Position numbers and translations under genes: made by a program. Source: Paralithodes platypus (taxonomy: Eukaryota > Arthropoda > Malacostraca > Decapoda > Lithodidae). Taken from it: a stretch of 64,000 bases of DNA. Location: positions 24,273,760 to 24,337,759 of the forward strand of contig CM064495.1 in assembly GCA_032716605.1 (NCBI GenBank), written 5' to 3'. The stretch's first letter is position 1. Each line of letters begins with the position of its first letter. This document shows positions 51,236 to 62,231 of the stretch, piece after piece. Under the pieces are notes generated by a model. The model saw only the letters and a program-made list of their open reading frames with translations. It was not told where the DNA came from and ran no database searches.

Positions 51236-51714
51236 GAGCAGCTAAGATATTAAGTTACCGTCAGTTGAACACATACACTATAGGGTTCTGGGTTGGCTAC
51301 AGTGACCGTATTCTTAAACCTTTCACTAATATATATTGGCACGCTGGCTAAAAAAAATATAAATAAATAAATAAAAAATAAGCTGGATAACCCTGGAAAC
51401 TATGGATGCATAAATTGTGTCTCGCTATCGCTCGACAAAATAAGAATAACTAAAATACTAAAATATAATAACAGCTCGACCACCCTCAAAGCTATGGATG
51501 AGGTTTGGCCCGCTGTCACTCGCGAAAGACACCAACAGAGAGTTATAGTAGAGAGTACCAGTAAGTATGGATAAATCAGCCAAGATAATAAGTTTACCGT
51601 CCGCTGAACGAACGAACGAACGAAAACACACACACACACACACACACACTAGACTATAGGGTTCTGCTAGGTACAGTGGCCGTATTCTAAAGGGGGTTTC
51701 TTTCTGGACCGGGT
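51236..51714. repeat. Imperfect direct repeat of about 330 bp
   Basis: 51236-51320 (GAGCAGCTAAGATATTAAGTTACCGTC ... ACTATAGGGTTCTG ... ACAGTGACCGTATTCT) recurs at about 51575-51697 (ATCAGCCAAGATAATAAGTTTACCGTC ... ACTATAGGGTTCTG ... ACAGTGGCCGTATTCT). (GAAC)n and (CA)n expansions sit inside the second copy. No gene. Confidence 0.6.
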
Positions 51715-51995
51715 GGACCCCCTTCTCCCTCATGTTTAACCCAATAGTTTTTAAATGTTAAGATGTTTGCCTTATTAGTTTGGCTATTTAAAGAATTTTC
51801 GCTCCATTTCTTTGTCAATATTAAGACCTTTCGTGCCACTTAGGTGTTGATTTTTTCCTGGCAAGCGACAGTGAGCCTGCAATTTAGGAGGAATCAGCCT
51901 TCGGCAGGGGAATTTTTCTACCGAAAAAATAAAATGCATTTATTTATCTCGAAGGGGGTATTTCTTTAAAGTTTGATGGAGTTCTAGGGAAGAAA
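51715..51995 (+). repeat. Dispersed repeat X, copy c
   Basis: CCCTTCTCCCTCATGTTTAA, TTATTAGTTTGGCTAT, TCGCTCCATTTCTTTGTCAA, CGTGCCACTTAGGTGTTGAT, GGCAAGCGACAG, AATTTAGGAGGAATC and CTCGAAGGGGG. Confidence 0.7.
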
Positions 51996-52077
51996 CTATA
52001 AAAATATATAAATAAATATATAAATAAATAAGTAAATAAATAATAACATTAAATAAATAAAAAATAATTCTCCCCTT

Positions 52078-52282
52078 ACACCTTTTAGTCTTCGGGGATG
52101 ATTTTTCACTTAATTCTGGCTAATATTAGACGATTTTACTGAGGGTTGAAAGGCACTTTAGGGTTATATCCTTTACAATTAACCCTCTGAATCCCATATT
52201 TTCTTCCTAAACTGAATAAAATCGTCTACTAAGACCTAGAATAATAGTAAGTAAAGCGTTCTCTCATCTGGAAAGGGTGAAA
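52078..52282. mobile_element. Family 3 MITE relative (degraded)
   Basis: Contains AATTCTGGCTAATATTAGAC GATTTTACT and, inverted, ACTGAATAAAATCGTCTAC. The ends (ACACCTTTTAGTCTTC left, GGAAAGGGTG right) are eroded. Confidence 0.5.
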
Positions 52283-52512
52283 CCACACCCTAGTGAACCA
52301 CAGCACATTGATAAGGAAATAACTACATCAAATTATATACTTAAATCCATGAGAAATTGGGAGATACAAAGTTTGTTTTTCACAAATCAACAATCATTTC
52401 ATTAGTTTGGGTTGGACGTGGTATAGACGACGGCCTTCCTATATGTGTATTAATACGGTCATGGTAGCTAACCATAGACCTTACTGGTTCTTTCTCTGTC
52501 ATGTGTAGTAAT

Positions 52513-52705
52513 AGACCACACTCCTAAACGGCCACATTCCTTAACAGCCACACCCCTAAACGGCCACAACCAAAACGGCCACACTCCCAAACAGTCACAC
52601 TCCTAAACGGCCACAACCAAAACCGCCACTCCTAAACAGCCACAACCAAAACAGCCACAACCAAAACAGCCACAACCAAAACAGCCACACTCCTAAACGG
52701 CCACA
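52513..52705. repeat. Minisatellite of AACRGCCACAACCAAA-type units
   Basis: About thirteen short units, alternating CTCCTAAACGGCCACA and ACCAAAACAGCCACA, 13-17 bp each. Nothing coding. Confidence 0.9.
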
Positions 52706-52782
52706 GTACTAGGTCTAATCAATCTAGCTTTGGTCATGTTAGGTTTGGCTCGGGCATACAATTAGTTTAGGTTAAGGGGAGA

Positions 52783-53095
52783 TTTTTCTGTTTTCTGAAC
52801 TCCCTTCTGTCTCATGGTAAACCATATTAGTTATCAGATTATAAGAAGTTCGTCCTATTAGTTTGGTGAGTCTGAAAACTTTCGCCCCATTTCTTTGACA
52901 ATATAAAGACCTGTTCTGCCACTTAGGTGTCGATGTTTTTCCTGGCGAGCGATAGCTAGTCTGTAATTTAAAAGGAACCGGCCTTCGACCGGAATAATAT
53001 TCTACCGATAAATGTACACATTTATCTAGAGTCTTGTTTTTTTTTTTTAAGGTTGATGGAGGTCTAGTGAGCAAACTAAAAGAAACTCCTAAAGT
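52783..53095 (+). repeat. Dispersed repeat X, copy d
   Basis: CTCCCTTCTGTCTCATGGTA, CTATTAGTTTGGTGAG, TCGCCCCATTTCTTTGACAA, TGCCACTTAGGTGTCGAT, GGCGAGCGATAGCTAGTCTG, GACCGG and GGTTGATGGAGGTCTAG. Same order as copies b and c. Confidence 0.7.
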
Positions 53096-53355
53096 TAGGC
53101 TCTGTTGAATTGATCTGGTACGGTTAGGAGACTGTAGCCGTTATGGTTATGGCTGTGGTAGTTGAAAAGTTGTTCTTGGATTATGTAAAGTCAAGCAGGA
53201 ACAGTTACCGGTACTTGTTCTGGTGGTGTTCAAAAACAGCTCCCCCACATTATTATATTAGATAGACATAAAGATCATATACATATATACAGGTATATAT
53301 TTATATAAGTATTTCTCTTCTCATAATCTGCTCTCAGATCGCCAGTATGGCTTCC

Positions 53356-54007
53356 TTAACCTGACAAGCGCGATATAGACGTAGGTGCTAGGGTAGTTAT
53401 TTGTGCATTTCTAGCCCTGGATTCTGACAGAATTAGTTATATTTACAATATAAACCATTATTTGTTTTTGGTATGCTTTAATTTTACATATATGATGTAT
53501 ATATGAACCTTCAAGAGTGCTAAAATAAGTGGGAAAAGCATTTGGGTGGTGAAAAACGAAGATATTGGCCACCCGGTCATAATCTCAGGCGAGAGAGAGA
53601 GAGAGAGACAGGCAGCCCTCCCCTCTCGCTGTCTGGGAGTCAACTGAGAAGAGCGGGGCGGTGTGTGCCGGTGTCTGGGTGTTGCATAACGATCTTTTAT
53701 GCAACCCACTTGTGCTACATTATCGCGGGAGAGAAAAATAACCGATAAATGATGATAATAAGAGGAAAAATAGGTGATAATTGAGGTGGGGAGGGAGGGG
53801 GGAATAAGGTGGGAAGGAGGGGAGGGGGTGGGTGAGATTTACATGGATGAGTACTGGAGGGGAATTATCTCACCTAGAGACAAATTCCTTTGTTTTGATA
53901 GGCCCTTTTTTTTTATGGAAGGCTTTTTTTATGGTCCTGCTTCCGTGAGGCCTATCGCGTTCCCTATAGGAAGCCTTCCGTGAGGCCTATCGCGCTTGCC
54001 GGGTTAA
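53356..54007. mobile_element. TTAA-type MITE, family 1, copy b (652 bp), in LINE-A
   Basis: Same as 22758-23405 with a few small changes. TTAA at both ends. LINE-A sequence reads GCCAGTATGGCTTCC before it and GGGTCGCTCTACTGG after it. LINE-A copy I has exactly these joined through one TTAA (37449-37452, minus strand). Confidence 0.95.
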
Positions 54008-55181
54008 GGGTCGCTCTACTGGTGATCTTCTTTCATATCTTACTAACTCTTGGTCATCCTCCTTTCGGGACTTCGGTGAGACTTTTCTATTGCACTAGAC
54101 ATATCGAAAGCCTTCGATAGAGTCTGGCACAAATCTTTAATTTCTAAACTACCCTCCTTCAGTTTCTATCCCTCCATCTGTGCCTTTGTCTCTAATTTCC
54201 TTTCCGGCCGTTCCATAGCCGCGGTTGTGGACGGCCATCGTTCACTTCCTCACCCTATAAACTCCGGTGTTCCTCAGGGCTCTGTCCTATCTCCTATTCT
54301 CTTTCTAATTTTTTATAAATTATCTCCTGAACTGTACCTCAATTCCCATCCATTCATACGCAGATGACTCAACCTTACACTACTCCATTAGTTTTTCAGA
54401 ACGCCCCAGCCAGCAATCCCTCAACGACAAATGTAATGAAGCCATAGAACTCTTAAATTCTGATCTAAATACTATCTCCAATTGGGGCAGAGAAAACCTT
54501 GTTACCTTTAATGCTTCCAAAACCCAATTTCTCCATCTATCTACCCGTAAGGAACTCCCAGCGGACTATCCCTTATTCTTCAACAATACAAAAACCAATC
54601 TTTCATCTTCTCTCAATATTCTTGGGGTTTCTTTTTTTTCTGCTCTCAGTTGGAAGGACCATATTACCAGTCTTGCTAAGGCAGCCTCCCAGAAGCTGGG
54701 TGTGCTCAACCGCCTTAGGGGGTTCTTTTCCCCTGCACAGCTTCTTGCTCTGTACAGGGGCATAGTGCGTCCTTGTATTGAGTATTGTTCACATGTGTGG
54801 GGAGGTTCCTCTCACACCGCTCTCCTAGACAAAGTTGAAAGGAAGGCCTTTCGTATCATTAACTCCCGTCCACTCACCAACTCTCTGCAATCTCTCTCTC
54901 TCCGCCGCAATGTTGCATCTCTCTCGCTATTCTATCGCTACTATAATAATCAGTGTTCCTCAGAGCTTTCCCAGTGTATATCACCTCCTTTACGTAGGGC
55001 ACGTGGTACCGTACCCGTCTTGCAACTCAATCCCATCCCTACTCTGTGCAACTCTCAAACTTTCTTCTACTCAACAGCTGAACTATGGAACTCTCTCCCA
55101 GAATCAGTCTTTCCCTCTTCCTATGACTTAAATTGCTTCAAACTCCGTGTGTCCAGGCATTTTGGCTCGAATGTCCCTTGA
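54008..55181 (+). pseudogene. LINE-A copy III, RT ORF (frameshifted)
   Basis: Frames are broken several times. Recognisable pieces: the GRSTGD end of the fingers; FRSIALDIS-type palm with KAFDRVWHKSL; GVPQGSVLSP; a short deletion near 54308-54325; YADDSTLHYS; then the ORF at 54702-55181 covering the C-terminal domain (LYRGIVRPCIEYCSHVWG ... WNSLPESVFPSSYDLNCFK). Confidence 0.85.
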
Positions 55182-55210
55182 ATTTGGCCCTGTCACTCTT
55201 TCAACTATGG

Positions 55211-55250
55211 GGGAGGCACTCGTTATAGGCAGTTCTGCCTTTTGCCTCCC
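55211..55250 (+). ncRNA. LINE-A 3' nested stem-loop
   Basis: Outer stem GGGAGGCA/TGCCTCCC enclosing inner stem AGGCA/TGCCT. The same occurs in copy II (47476-47515, minus), and a version with a paired change (GGAGACA/TGTCTCC) in the relic at 59964-60000. Probably an RNA structure for RT recognition. Confidence 0.6.
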
Positions 55251-55289
55251 TCAATCACATAGAAAACAACAAAATATATATATATACTG

Positions 55290-55396
<107 letters not shown>

Positions 55397-55495
55397 TGTG
55401 TTACAAGGAATAGTTAGTATGTCAGAACCCTTGCGGTCCATTCCGAGGAGATACTCGAAGTGGAAGGAGAGAGACTGTTTAGTGCACTACACTCT

Positions 55496-56605
55496 TTACA
55501 GAGTGTGCAAAATACTATCTACTCTCTTCTTGAAATGCTCTACTGAAAAAATATTTACAACTTCGGAGGGAAGTTTGTTCCAGGTAGAACAAATCTTATA
55601 CGTGACAAAGTTTCCACAAATACTAGTGCTGAACTTTCAATTCTAATTTCCAGACATGGTTGCATGTTGTATTCATATTGAGGCTAAAAATGTTGCTATA
55701 ATCCACATTGTCAAACCCATTAAGTACCGTACCGGTATTTTAAAAACTTCAATGAGCTGACCTCGTAGTCTGTGTGTCTCCAACGGGAAGAGATCAATAG
55801 CTCTCAACCGGTCCTCATACCTCAGTCTTCTAAGCGATGGAATAAGCTTTGTAGCCCTAGCTTGTACTATTTCCAGTCGCTCTATATCTTTCCTGAGTGC
55901 TGGAGACCAGAATTGAACAGCATACCCGGTACTCTAGGAGAGGCCGTATCAGAGCGTTGTAAAGTGTGAGGACTATTTCCTTATTTCTATACTTAGATTG
56001 CCTCTTAATATAGCCTAATAATTTCTGAGCTTTCTTCTCTACTTCAATGCACTGCTTGGAAAACTTTAGGTCACTGCTAATCAGAACACCCAAATCCTTT
56101 TCCAAGTCAGGCACTTCCAGAGGCATTCCGAATAGTGAATAGCCTGAATTGGGGTTGCTTGGCCGATATGCATCACCTTGCACTTTTCCAAGTTTAAAGG
56201 CATCTGCCATGACTCCGACCATTCATCCAGTCTGTTGAGGTCCATCCTGAGCTGATCAACCCCTCTGGGGTCTTTCACATTCGTTGCAAGCTTTATATAA
56301 TCTAAAAACTTGGAGATCACACACAGACCAATATCGATGTCGTTGACATATATGATAAACAGTAGTGGGCCAAGGACAGATCTCTGTGGAACTCCAGAAG
56401 TGACTGGGGTCCACTCAGAAGAAACACCATTGATTACCACTCCTTGTTGTCTACCTGTTAGTCAATTTGCTATCCAATTTGTGACTTCTGCATTGATACC
56501 TAGTGTACTCACTTTCGACATTAGCCTACAATGAGGCACCTTGTAAAAAGCTTTTTGAAAATCTAAGTAAAGAATGTTTATGGCTCTACTTTTGTCATAC
56601 TCACT
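55496..56605 (-). pseudogene. LINE family C-like (CR1 group), copy 2, RT 3' part, decayed
   Basis: Minus strand, 5' truncated at a short (GA)n near 56606. Reads TSGVPQRSVLGPLLFIIYVN; then FLDYIKLATNV (the F-A-D-D box changed to F-L-D-Y, a loss of a catalytic Asp); LEKDLGVLISSDLKF; LYNALIRPLLEY; LIPSLRRLRYEDRLRAIDLF; LRGQLIEVFKILK. The end is WNKLPSEVVNIFSVEHFKK to a stop at 55496. At least three frameshifts. Inactive. Confidence 0.85.
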
Positions 56606-56760
56606 CAGAGAGAGAGAGAGAGAGATTTTGTTTCTATTTTTGTCTGTTGTACTGTGTTTAGCTATTAGTTTTAATATAGCTATAGGTCATTTAGCCTATC
56701 TGCTTCGCAACCAAGCTTAGCATTTATATAATACCTCCTACCTATGTTCACCTATGTGGA
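56606..56760. other. Short (GA)n and spacer
   Basis: GAGAGA at 56606-56625 then AT-rich DNA; nothing recognised. The LINE-B copy 2 tail (two ACATAGGTGA-type units, 56738-56758 on the minus strand) lies at its end. Confidence 0.5.
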
Positions 56761-56764
56761 GTTC

Positions 56765-56782
56765 GCCACTCTTGCTAGTGGC
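56765..56782 (-). ncRNA. LINE-B 3' stem-loop, copy 2
   Basis: GCCACT-loop-AGTGGC. Differs from copy 1 by a paired G-C to A-T change in the stem, which supports a conserved RNA fold. Confidence 0.6.
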
Positions 56783-57560
56783 ACCGAAGAGCGCACCGCC
56801 CTTCGTTGTTGTTTGAGAATTGGTGCAGCAGACTATTCGAAGAGGTGGAGTGCACCCTTGTGAAGATGGGCTCGTCTGGCACTTTTTGTAGTTCGACATT
56901 GAGAGCTCTCTTGAAGCTGTCTAACGAGACACCTCTCATGTCTCTTACTCGCCGAGGGAGTTTGTTGAAGAGACGTGCTCCTCTATGTGATAACCAGCCC
57001 TCTCGCAGAGAGCCCATAGCACCCCGATTTTTCATCTTGGGGATATCGCATTCCCAGCCTCTCCTATCACTGAACTTCATTGCTATTGGGGTATGTAGAT
57101 TTGGTAGAAAACCACAAAACCTCTGCGATTTTCCACGTATATATTATTAAGTATCGTTCCCTTCTACGTTCCAACGAATACAGCTTTAGTGATTTTAAAC
57201 GATCCCAATAGTGTAACTGTTCTACTGAGTTTATGTGTGAGGTGAAGTTCCTTTGTACACTTTCTAAGTCATTAATTTCACCTTCTTTGTATGGGGATGT
57301 TAATACGTTACAGTATTCTAGCTGCGGTAACACCAGGGATTTGAAGTGCTATCATAGGAAAGTCACCACAAGTTTTAAATGTACGTAGAGTAACTACTAG
57401 AATCCAACCTGTTAGCCGTTTCGCAGCTGCAACTTTGACGTGGTTATGTTCTTTGAATCCCATATTTTCAGACATTATCACCCCAAGGTCTTTCACATTG
57501 TCTTTACGTTCTATTATGTGATTGGATTTTGTTATGTAACTTGTGGTCTCTTTAACGAAA
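56775..57560 (-). pseudogene. LINE-B copy 2, C-terminal part of RT ORF
   Basis: Frames: NMGFKEHNHVKVAAAKRLTG, LEYCNVLTSPYKEGEINDLE, VQRNFTSHINSVEQLHYWDR, RRRERYLIIYTWKI, then MKFSDRRGWECDIPKMKN and ARLFNKLPRRVRDMRGVSLD SFKRALN. The last block (L-F-N-x-L-P-R-x-V-R-D) is the conserved end of this family and is complete here, unlike copy 1. Confidence 0.85.
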
Positions 57561-57574
57561 TCCTTATCTCCGTA

Positions 57575-58330
57575 TCATATTAATTGAAATTTGTCTTCAT
57601 TTAACTGCATGTTATTTTCCCTGGTCCACTGGAACACCTTATTTATGTCCTCTTGCAACCGGCCTGTGTCTTCCTGTGTCTTTACTATCATACTCAGTTT
57701 CGTGTCATCCGCAAAGGAGGATACTGTACTGTGTCTTGTGTTGGCATCTATGTCACTTATTAGAATGAGGAAAAGAAGGGGCGCTAGTACTGTTTCTTGG
57801 GGGACTGAGCTTTTGACGTCTGAAGGCTCAGATGTTACTTGGCTTACTGCTACTGATTGTTTACGGTTCACGAGCAAGTTGTATATCCACCTTCCGATTT
57901 TACCTGTTATCCCTTTTGCTTTAAGTTTGTGTGCAATAATACCGTGATCACATTTATCAAATGCCTTAGCAAAATCGATGTAGATGACGTCCAAGTTTTT
58001 CTTTTCTTCTAGGGATTTAAGAATTCTGTCGTAGTGTTCCAATAGTTGCGAGAGACATGATCTTCCTGCTCTGAACCCATGTTGACCAATGTTGTGTAGT
58101 TCATTTTTTTCCATAAATGTTGAGATTTTGCCTCGCAGGACTCGCTCAAAATTTTTAATGATGTGGGAAGTCAGAGCTACTGGGCGATAGTTTTTTGGTA
58201 GTGCTTTACTCCCTCCTTTATGCAAAGGGGCAATTATTGCGTTTTTCAAACTATCCGGTATTTCTCCAGTGTCTAGACTCCTTCTCCACATTATAGCCAG
58301 GGGTTTTGAGAGGTTTTTCCTTACATTTCT
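57575..58330 (-). pseudogene. LINE-B copy 2, reverse transcriptase core
   Basis: Reads WRRSLDTGEIPDSLKNAIIA, NYRPVALTSHIIKNFE, QHGFRAGRSCLSQLLEHYD, VIYIDFAKAFDKCDHG (first catalytic Asp), SSVPQETVLAPLLFLILI and SFADDTKLSMI (Asp pair). Open over 238 codons. The usual Gly in VPQGTV is Glu here. Confidence 0.9.
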
Positions 58331-58333
58331 TTA

Positions 58334-59227
58334 TTAGGATTGAACTCCACGAGTCCGGGCCTGGACTAGGTTGTTATTATTAGTGAAGACAAGGTCTAAG
58401 ATATTGTTTTCACGTGTCGGTTCGGTAATATGCTGGTTAAGACTAAAAAAGTCGCAAAGTTTAAATAGTTCTCTTGCATTTGCTTCTCTGGCGTTTATCG
58501 ACACTACTTGGTCTTCTAGTTGCCTCCATTTGATGTTTGGAAGGTTAAAATCTTCTAACCACATAATATTTGGTGTCGGGTTTCCCAGGGCTTCCACTTC
58601 TGATTTTATCATGTTGAGCTGGGTTTTGAATTCTTCTAAGGATGAGTCAGGAGGTCTGTATGTAATAATAACTGCTAGATTTAGGGATTCTATTTTAACT
58701 CCAAGTATTTCTACTACTTCGTTACTGTTATTTAGAAATTTAGTAGGTATCAGCGAGTCATGAATATACAAGGCTACACCTCCACGAGTTCTATGCGTTC
58801 TGTCCGCCCTATGTAGGTTATAACCAGGAATCCATACTTCACTATCTGCCTGATCTTTAATGAGGGTTTCTGTGAGAGCTGCAAATATAGCATTTCCTTC
58901 TTCTAGCAGGCCCCTAATAAATGGTACTTTGTTTGTGGTTCTATTTTTAAGACCTTGGATGTTTGCAAACAAGACGGGGGAGGGGCTACTATGTGTACCT
59001 AGTAGTCCTCGGGGGATATTTGGTGTTGTTCGTAGAGCACATCCTTGTGCCACGCTCAAAGTAGGGTGGGGGTGGTTAGGGGTGAGATAGTGGTCTTTGA
59101 TGGCTCCAGCCTGAAGGTGAAGAGTTAACCGACGTGAAAGACGAGTCTGCGTCATGCCAATATAGGAATGAGGTCCACAGTCCTCATAATTACAGATATG
59201 TTGGTAAATGACGTGATCGTCGGTCAT
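58334..59227 (-). pseudogene. In-frame fusion: Penelope GIY-YIG fragment plus LINE-B endonuclease
   Basis: 297 codons. Residues 1-60 (DDHVIYQHICNYEDCG, SYIGMTQTRLSRRLTLHLQ, GAIKDH) are the GIY-YIG endonuclease of a Penelope-like element. From about residue 62 the frame is a LINE apurinic-type endonuclease: LFANIQGLKNRTTNK, FAALTETLIKD (catalytic Glu), RADRTHRTRGGVALYI, VIITYRPPDSS, IMWLEDFNLPNIKW (GDFN changed to EDFN) and LDLVFTNNNN. The SDH end is lost in the internal deletion. The fusion is probably accidental. The altered G-D-F-N and missing SDH make the endonuclease inactive. Confidence 0.8.
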
Positions 59228-59295
59228 CGGGCTCTTTATCTTGGTGGAAGCTGGTTTGTTGCGAGAACGAGGTTGGAGGTCTTGGGGGATTTGTA
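59041..59295 (-). mobile_element. Penelope-like element fragment (GIY-YIG endonuclease)
   Basis: Minus-strand sequence coding from about LQPRSRNKPASTKIKSPMTD through the GIY-YIG-like core (HVIYQHIC ... YIGMTQT, Arg in SRRLTLHL) to HYLTPNHPHPTL. It ends at a (TA)n tract (59293-59320). The Penelope reverse transcriptase is not present here. Confidence 0.75.
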
Positions 59296-59320
59296 ATATA
59301 TATATATATATATATATATC

Positions 59321-59940
59321 ATTTATAGTGTATATATAATACGTGTAGGCCTATGTGTGTGTCAAAATAAACTAAAACTTTTCCCTGTAGTGGGTAGAGA
59401 GCAATTGTTATCCCTATCTTTACTGCATAGATGAGCGAGAGAGAGAGTGAGAGTGAGTACCCGTGATCGCTGTACAGGACAGTAGATGTGGCAACGTGTG
59501 GTATTGAGATGCCTTGGTATTGAGCTGGTATGGTGATGAAACCGACTGGTGAAGAAAAGGTTGGTCATGAGTGCATGGTGTTGAGGTGACTCGTCTTGTT
59601 TGTGTGGTGAGATGGCATGGTGTTGAGATGTCTTAATACCCTAGTCACTAGTATTAGGACACAAATCTTAATCCCTAACATCTGTTACTCGAAAAGGTCT
59701 AGAGCAAATGGGCAGTAAATCTCCACACTTATTCCCTGGCTGACTCTTCCCAAGTGCTAGAAATATTAGCTCAATTACTCCAGCCCTTTTTAAGTTATAA
59801 ACGTTAGTGGTCAATATATATTATGTTCTAATTCTAATGAATAGACTATAGTTGTGTAATAATGTTGAAGGATAACAGTAGTAAAGTCGTTGGGTCCTGT
59901 TCCTGTCGCCCTACACTGTACAAATTGTACACTTACGATA
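59321..59940. other. Unassigned sequence
   Basis: No gene seen. A repeated phrase GATGGCATGGTGTTGAGATG / GAGATGCCTTGGTATTGAG (59505-59630) forms a short minisatellite. Confidence 0.4.
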
Positions 59941-59959
59941 CATATTTATTATGTGTGTA

Positions 59960-60058
59960 TGAAGGAGACAAAAGGCAAGTTGCCTGTCGCGAGTGTCTCC
60001 CCAAAAGCCAAAAGAGTGACAGAGAGCTAAAGTTAAGGGACGTTGGGGTCAATCATTA
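59960..60058 (-). repeat. LINE-A-related 3' end relic
   Basis: Minus strand reads CCCTTAACTTTAGCTCTC, TGTCACTCTTTTGGC, then the nested stem-loop GGAGACA...AGGCA/TGCCT...TGTCTCC. It corresponds to the end of LINE-A but is diverged, probably from a sister family. Confidence 0.65.
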
Positions 60059-60647
60059 GAGTCTATATGCAACTCAGATGAGATAATAGTATGCTGTATA
60101 ATATCCACAATATTTCAAAGGTTGGCTTGAAGTTCTTTTACCTCTTGAATCAGACGACTATTTGTTAAGACGTTTGACCCCATGTTTAGCGATAATAAAG
60201 GGGTCTAAGGGGATTGCAGGGGGTCTAGGTGGGCAATTTTTAGTTTGAAGGAAGGCTGGGAAGGCGTTTTTGTTAGCCAAGGGGACTATTTGCTTATTAA
60301 TGGTATTGTCAAATGATTGTACTCCGTTTACAAATAACCTCTATGAATGAAAGGGTTAAGCTCCACAAGTACTTTAATTAACACTCTAACCATTAACTAC
60401 AGGAATAGCTTCGGCATAGTTTATTTTAAGCAAACTTTATATCCATCTGATTGAAAGGTTTAAAAGATCAAAGATTCACATGAGTGTACACCCATGATCA
60501 AAAGTCAACTTTATATTTACCACGAATGTATTCCTTAAAACGTATGAATCAAGTTTGAATGTAAAATCTATGGTCAGGATTTGTTAAGAGATGAAATGAC
60601 TACTGTTGTACTGAGCTTATGTACAGTATATATATATAATGTTGAGA
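60059..60647. other. Repeat X copy e and unassigned sequence
   Basis: 60170-60290 holds GTTTGACCCCATGTTTAGCG AT, GGGGTCTAGGTGGGCAATTT TTAGTTTGAAGG and GGCGTTTTTGTTAGCC, matching copy a near 45110-45180. The rest is AT-rich with nothing recognised. Confidence 0.5.
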
Positions 60648-60882
60648 TTAACCCTTTCACGCATTTACAACACAGAGGTTGCCAGATTAGCAATAAGAAA
60701 GAGAGTTCTCTCACTCTTATAATTACTTCTCCAAAATTAGTTTTCTGCCCACAGCTAACTCAAAGACAACTGCAGAGGTTGAAGTAACTAAATTAAAGGT
60801 TTCTAAATACCCCTGATGGTAACAAAGGCTTTAAAGTATCCCCAATAGGCTCAAAATCGCGTCATATGTCAGAGAGGGTTAA
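60648..60882. mobile_element. TTAA-type MITE, family 2, copy b (235 bp)
   Basis: TTAACCCTTTCACGCAT at the left; the inverse of TTAACCCTCTCTGACATATG at the right. Nearly the same interior as 6893-7125 with a better kept right end (GGGTTAA). Confidence 0.88.
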
Positions 60883-61368
60883 GGATATGATACATTAATG
60901 TTGGTGGTGACTGTACATAGTGACCTTGGTAGTATAGTGAAGCTACCGGGACTGTTAACACTCAACGAGCGGCCTAGGCGGTATATTTGACCGTGCCGCC
61001 CAGCGTTTTTTTTTTACCATAAATGCCGTTGTTTCCGTGCTCCTTTTCATGCATAAACAAGAGCCAGAGCGTAATACAAGTATGTATCCCTGAAAGGGCG
61101 TAAATTGAGCTTTCCAATGACACCCGAACCATCCTTCTACGATCACTGGTTGTCTTGCAACGATCGTGCAACCGAAGGGCAAAATTGCTAAAATACGGTC
61201 ATTTCGTTACATAATTACGTGTGTAGCGAGTGAGAGAGGGTGGAGTAGTGTGGAGTACATGTCAGTGGGCCCACGACGGTCGTGGCGAGCGGTCATGAGG
61301 CAACCTACACTCCTCCCACCGCTCGGCTCTCTCTCAGAGCCAATATTGCGCCAAAATTGTACACGGAC
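60883..61368. other. Unassigned sequence
   Basis: No gene. CpG-containing; overlapping short frames on both strands lack recognisable motifs. Ends in GACTTAAG, the left flank of the next element. Confidence 0.4.
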
Positions 61369-62231
61369 TTAAGGGGACCGACCGGTTATTTACTAACTTC
61401 CAGGCCTTACTTCCAATGTAAATGCAATTTGGCACAGGTGTATGTGACCATAAAACTAGGTCAATTTTTGTTTTCTTACAATTTAGGTAAAAAATGGTTG
61501 CACACTATAGCACTACTACGACCTATTCTAGTCCTACATAAATCCCTATATCACGTGCTGTATGTGATCAAAAAATCACAATAGGTGTGTCTGTAGTTGC
61601 TATAAAGAAAATTTTATATATTTTGTGTATTTTTGGATTTAGGTGATTATGAATTAAGGTGAAATTATTTTGTAGAATTTTACGACTGTGACAACATGCT
61701 ACAACCAAACAAAGTTGGCTAGAGTAAATTGGCTTTATAGGACTTGTAGTGTTTTTATTACCTTTCCAATGGTATATACACCATTCCTATAGGCCCAATA
61801 CAAATTTTAGAGTAACATCCGAAAGTGCGACAATATAGGTTTGAGAAAAACATGTGAAAGTCTAAGGTAATTAGGTGAACATTTTTACTTTTGTTTTTTA
61901 GATTTACAATATTTTACGCAGGAACATGGCAAAGTAGAAGATAAAGCATATGGGAGGTTGTAGAGTAGCTTACGCTCTTTCGATTTATATAGGTATGCTC
62001 CTCGTACGACCAGCAGTTACTGAGCATGTTAATTTCAAAGTTCGCTATATAACGTTTTTAGAATTACAGGAAAAGTTTGGAAAACATAAAAAAACACTAT
62101 TTCCAATGGGTTTTCACTAATAAAATTTCACTGGCTTTTGAAGGGATGTTGACTCTTGTTGAGTAAACACCTATTGGTATTTTCAGGATTTCGAGTTTTT
62201 TAAGCCTAAATTAACCGGTCGGTCCCCTTAA
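61369..62231. mobile_element. TTAA-type element with GGGGACCGACCGGTTA ends (863 bp)
   Basis: Perfect inverted ends TTAAGGGGACCGACCGGTTA with TTAA duplicated. The flanks ACGGAC and GTCGGGCCCCGC join as ACGGACTTAAGTC..., and a nearby sequence at 62267-62289 (ACGGACTTAAGTCAGGCCCC GC) shows that joined state. No ORF of note. The ends begin GGGG rather than CCC, so it differs from families 1-3. Confidence 0.92.

Larger units (their letters stand above)
56738..59040 (-). mobile_element. LINE family B, copy 2, internally deleted
   Basis: Endonuclease (about 59040-58365), then a direct jump to the RT fingers at about 58360, so most of the linker present in copy 1 (about 50400-49830) is missing. Next come RT, C-terminus, 3' stem-loop (56765-56782) and tail. 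Its upstream end abuts a Penelope endonuclease fragment. Confidence 0.85.
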
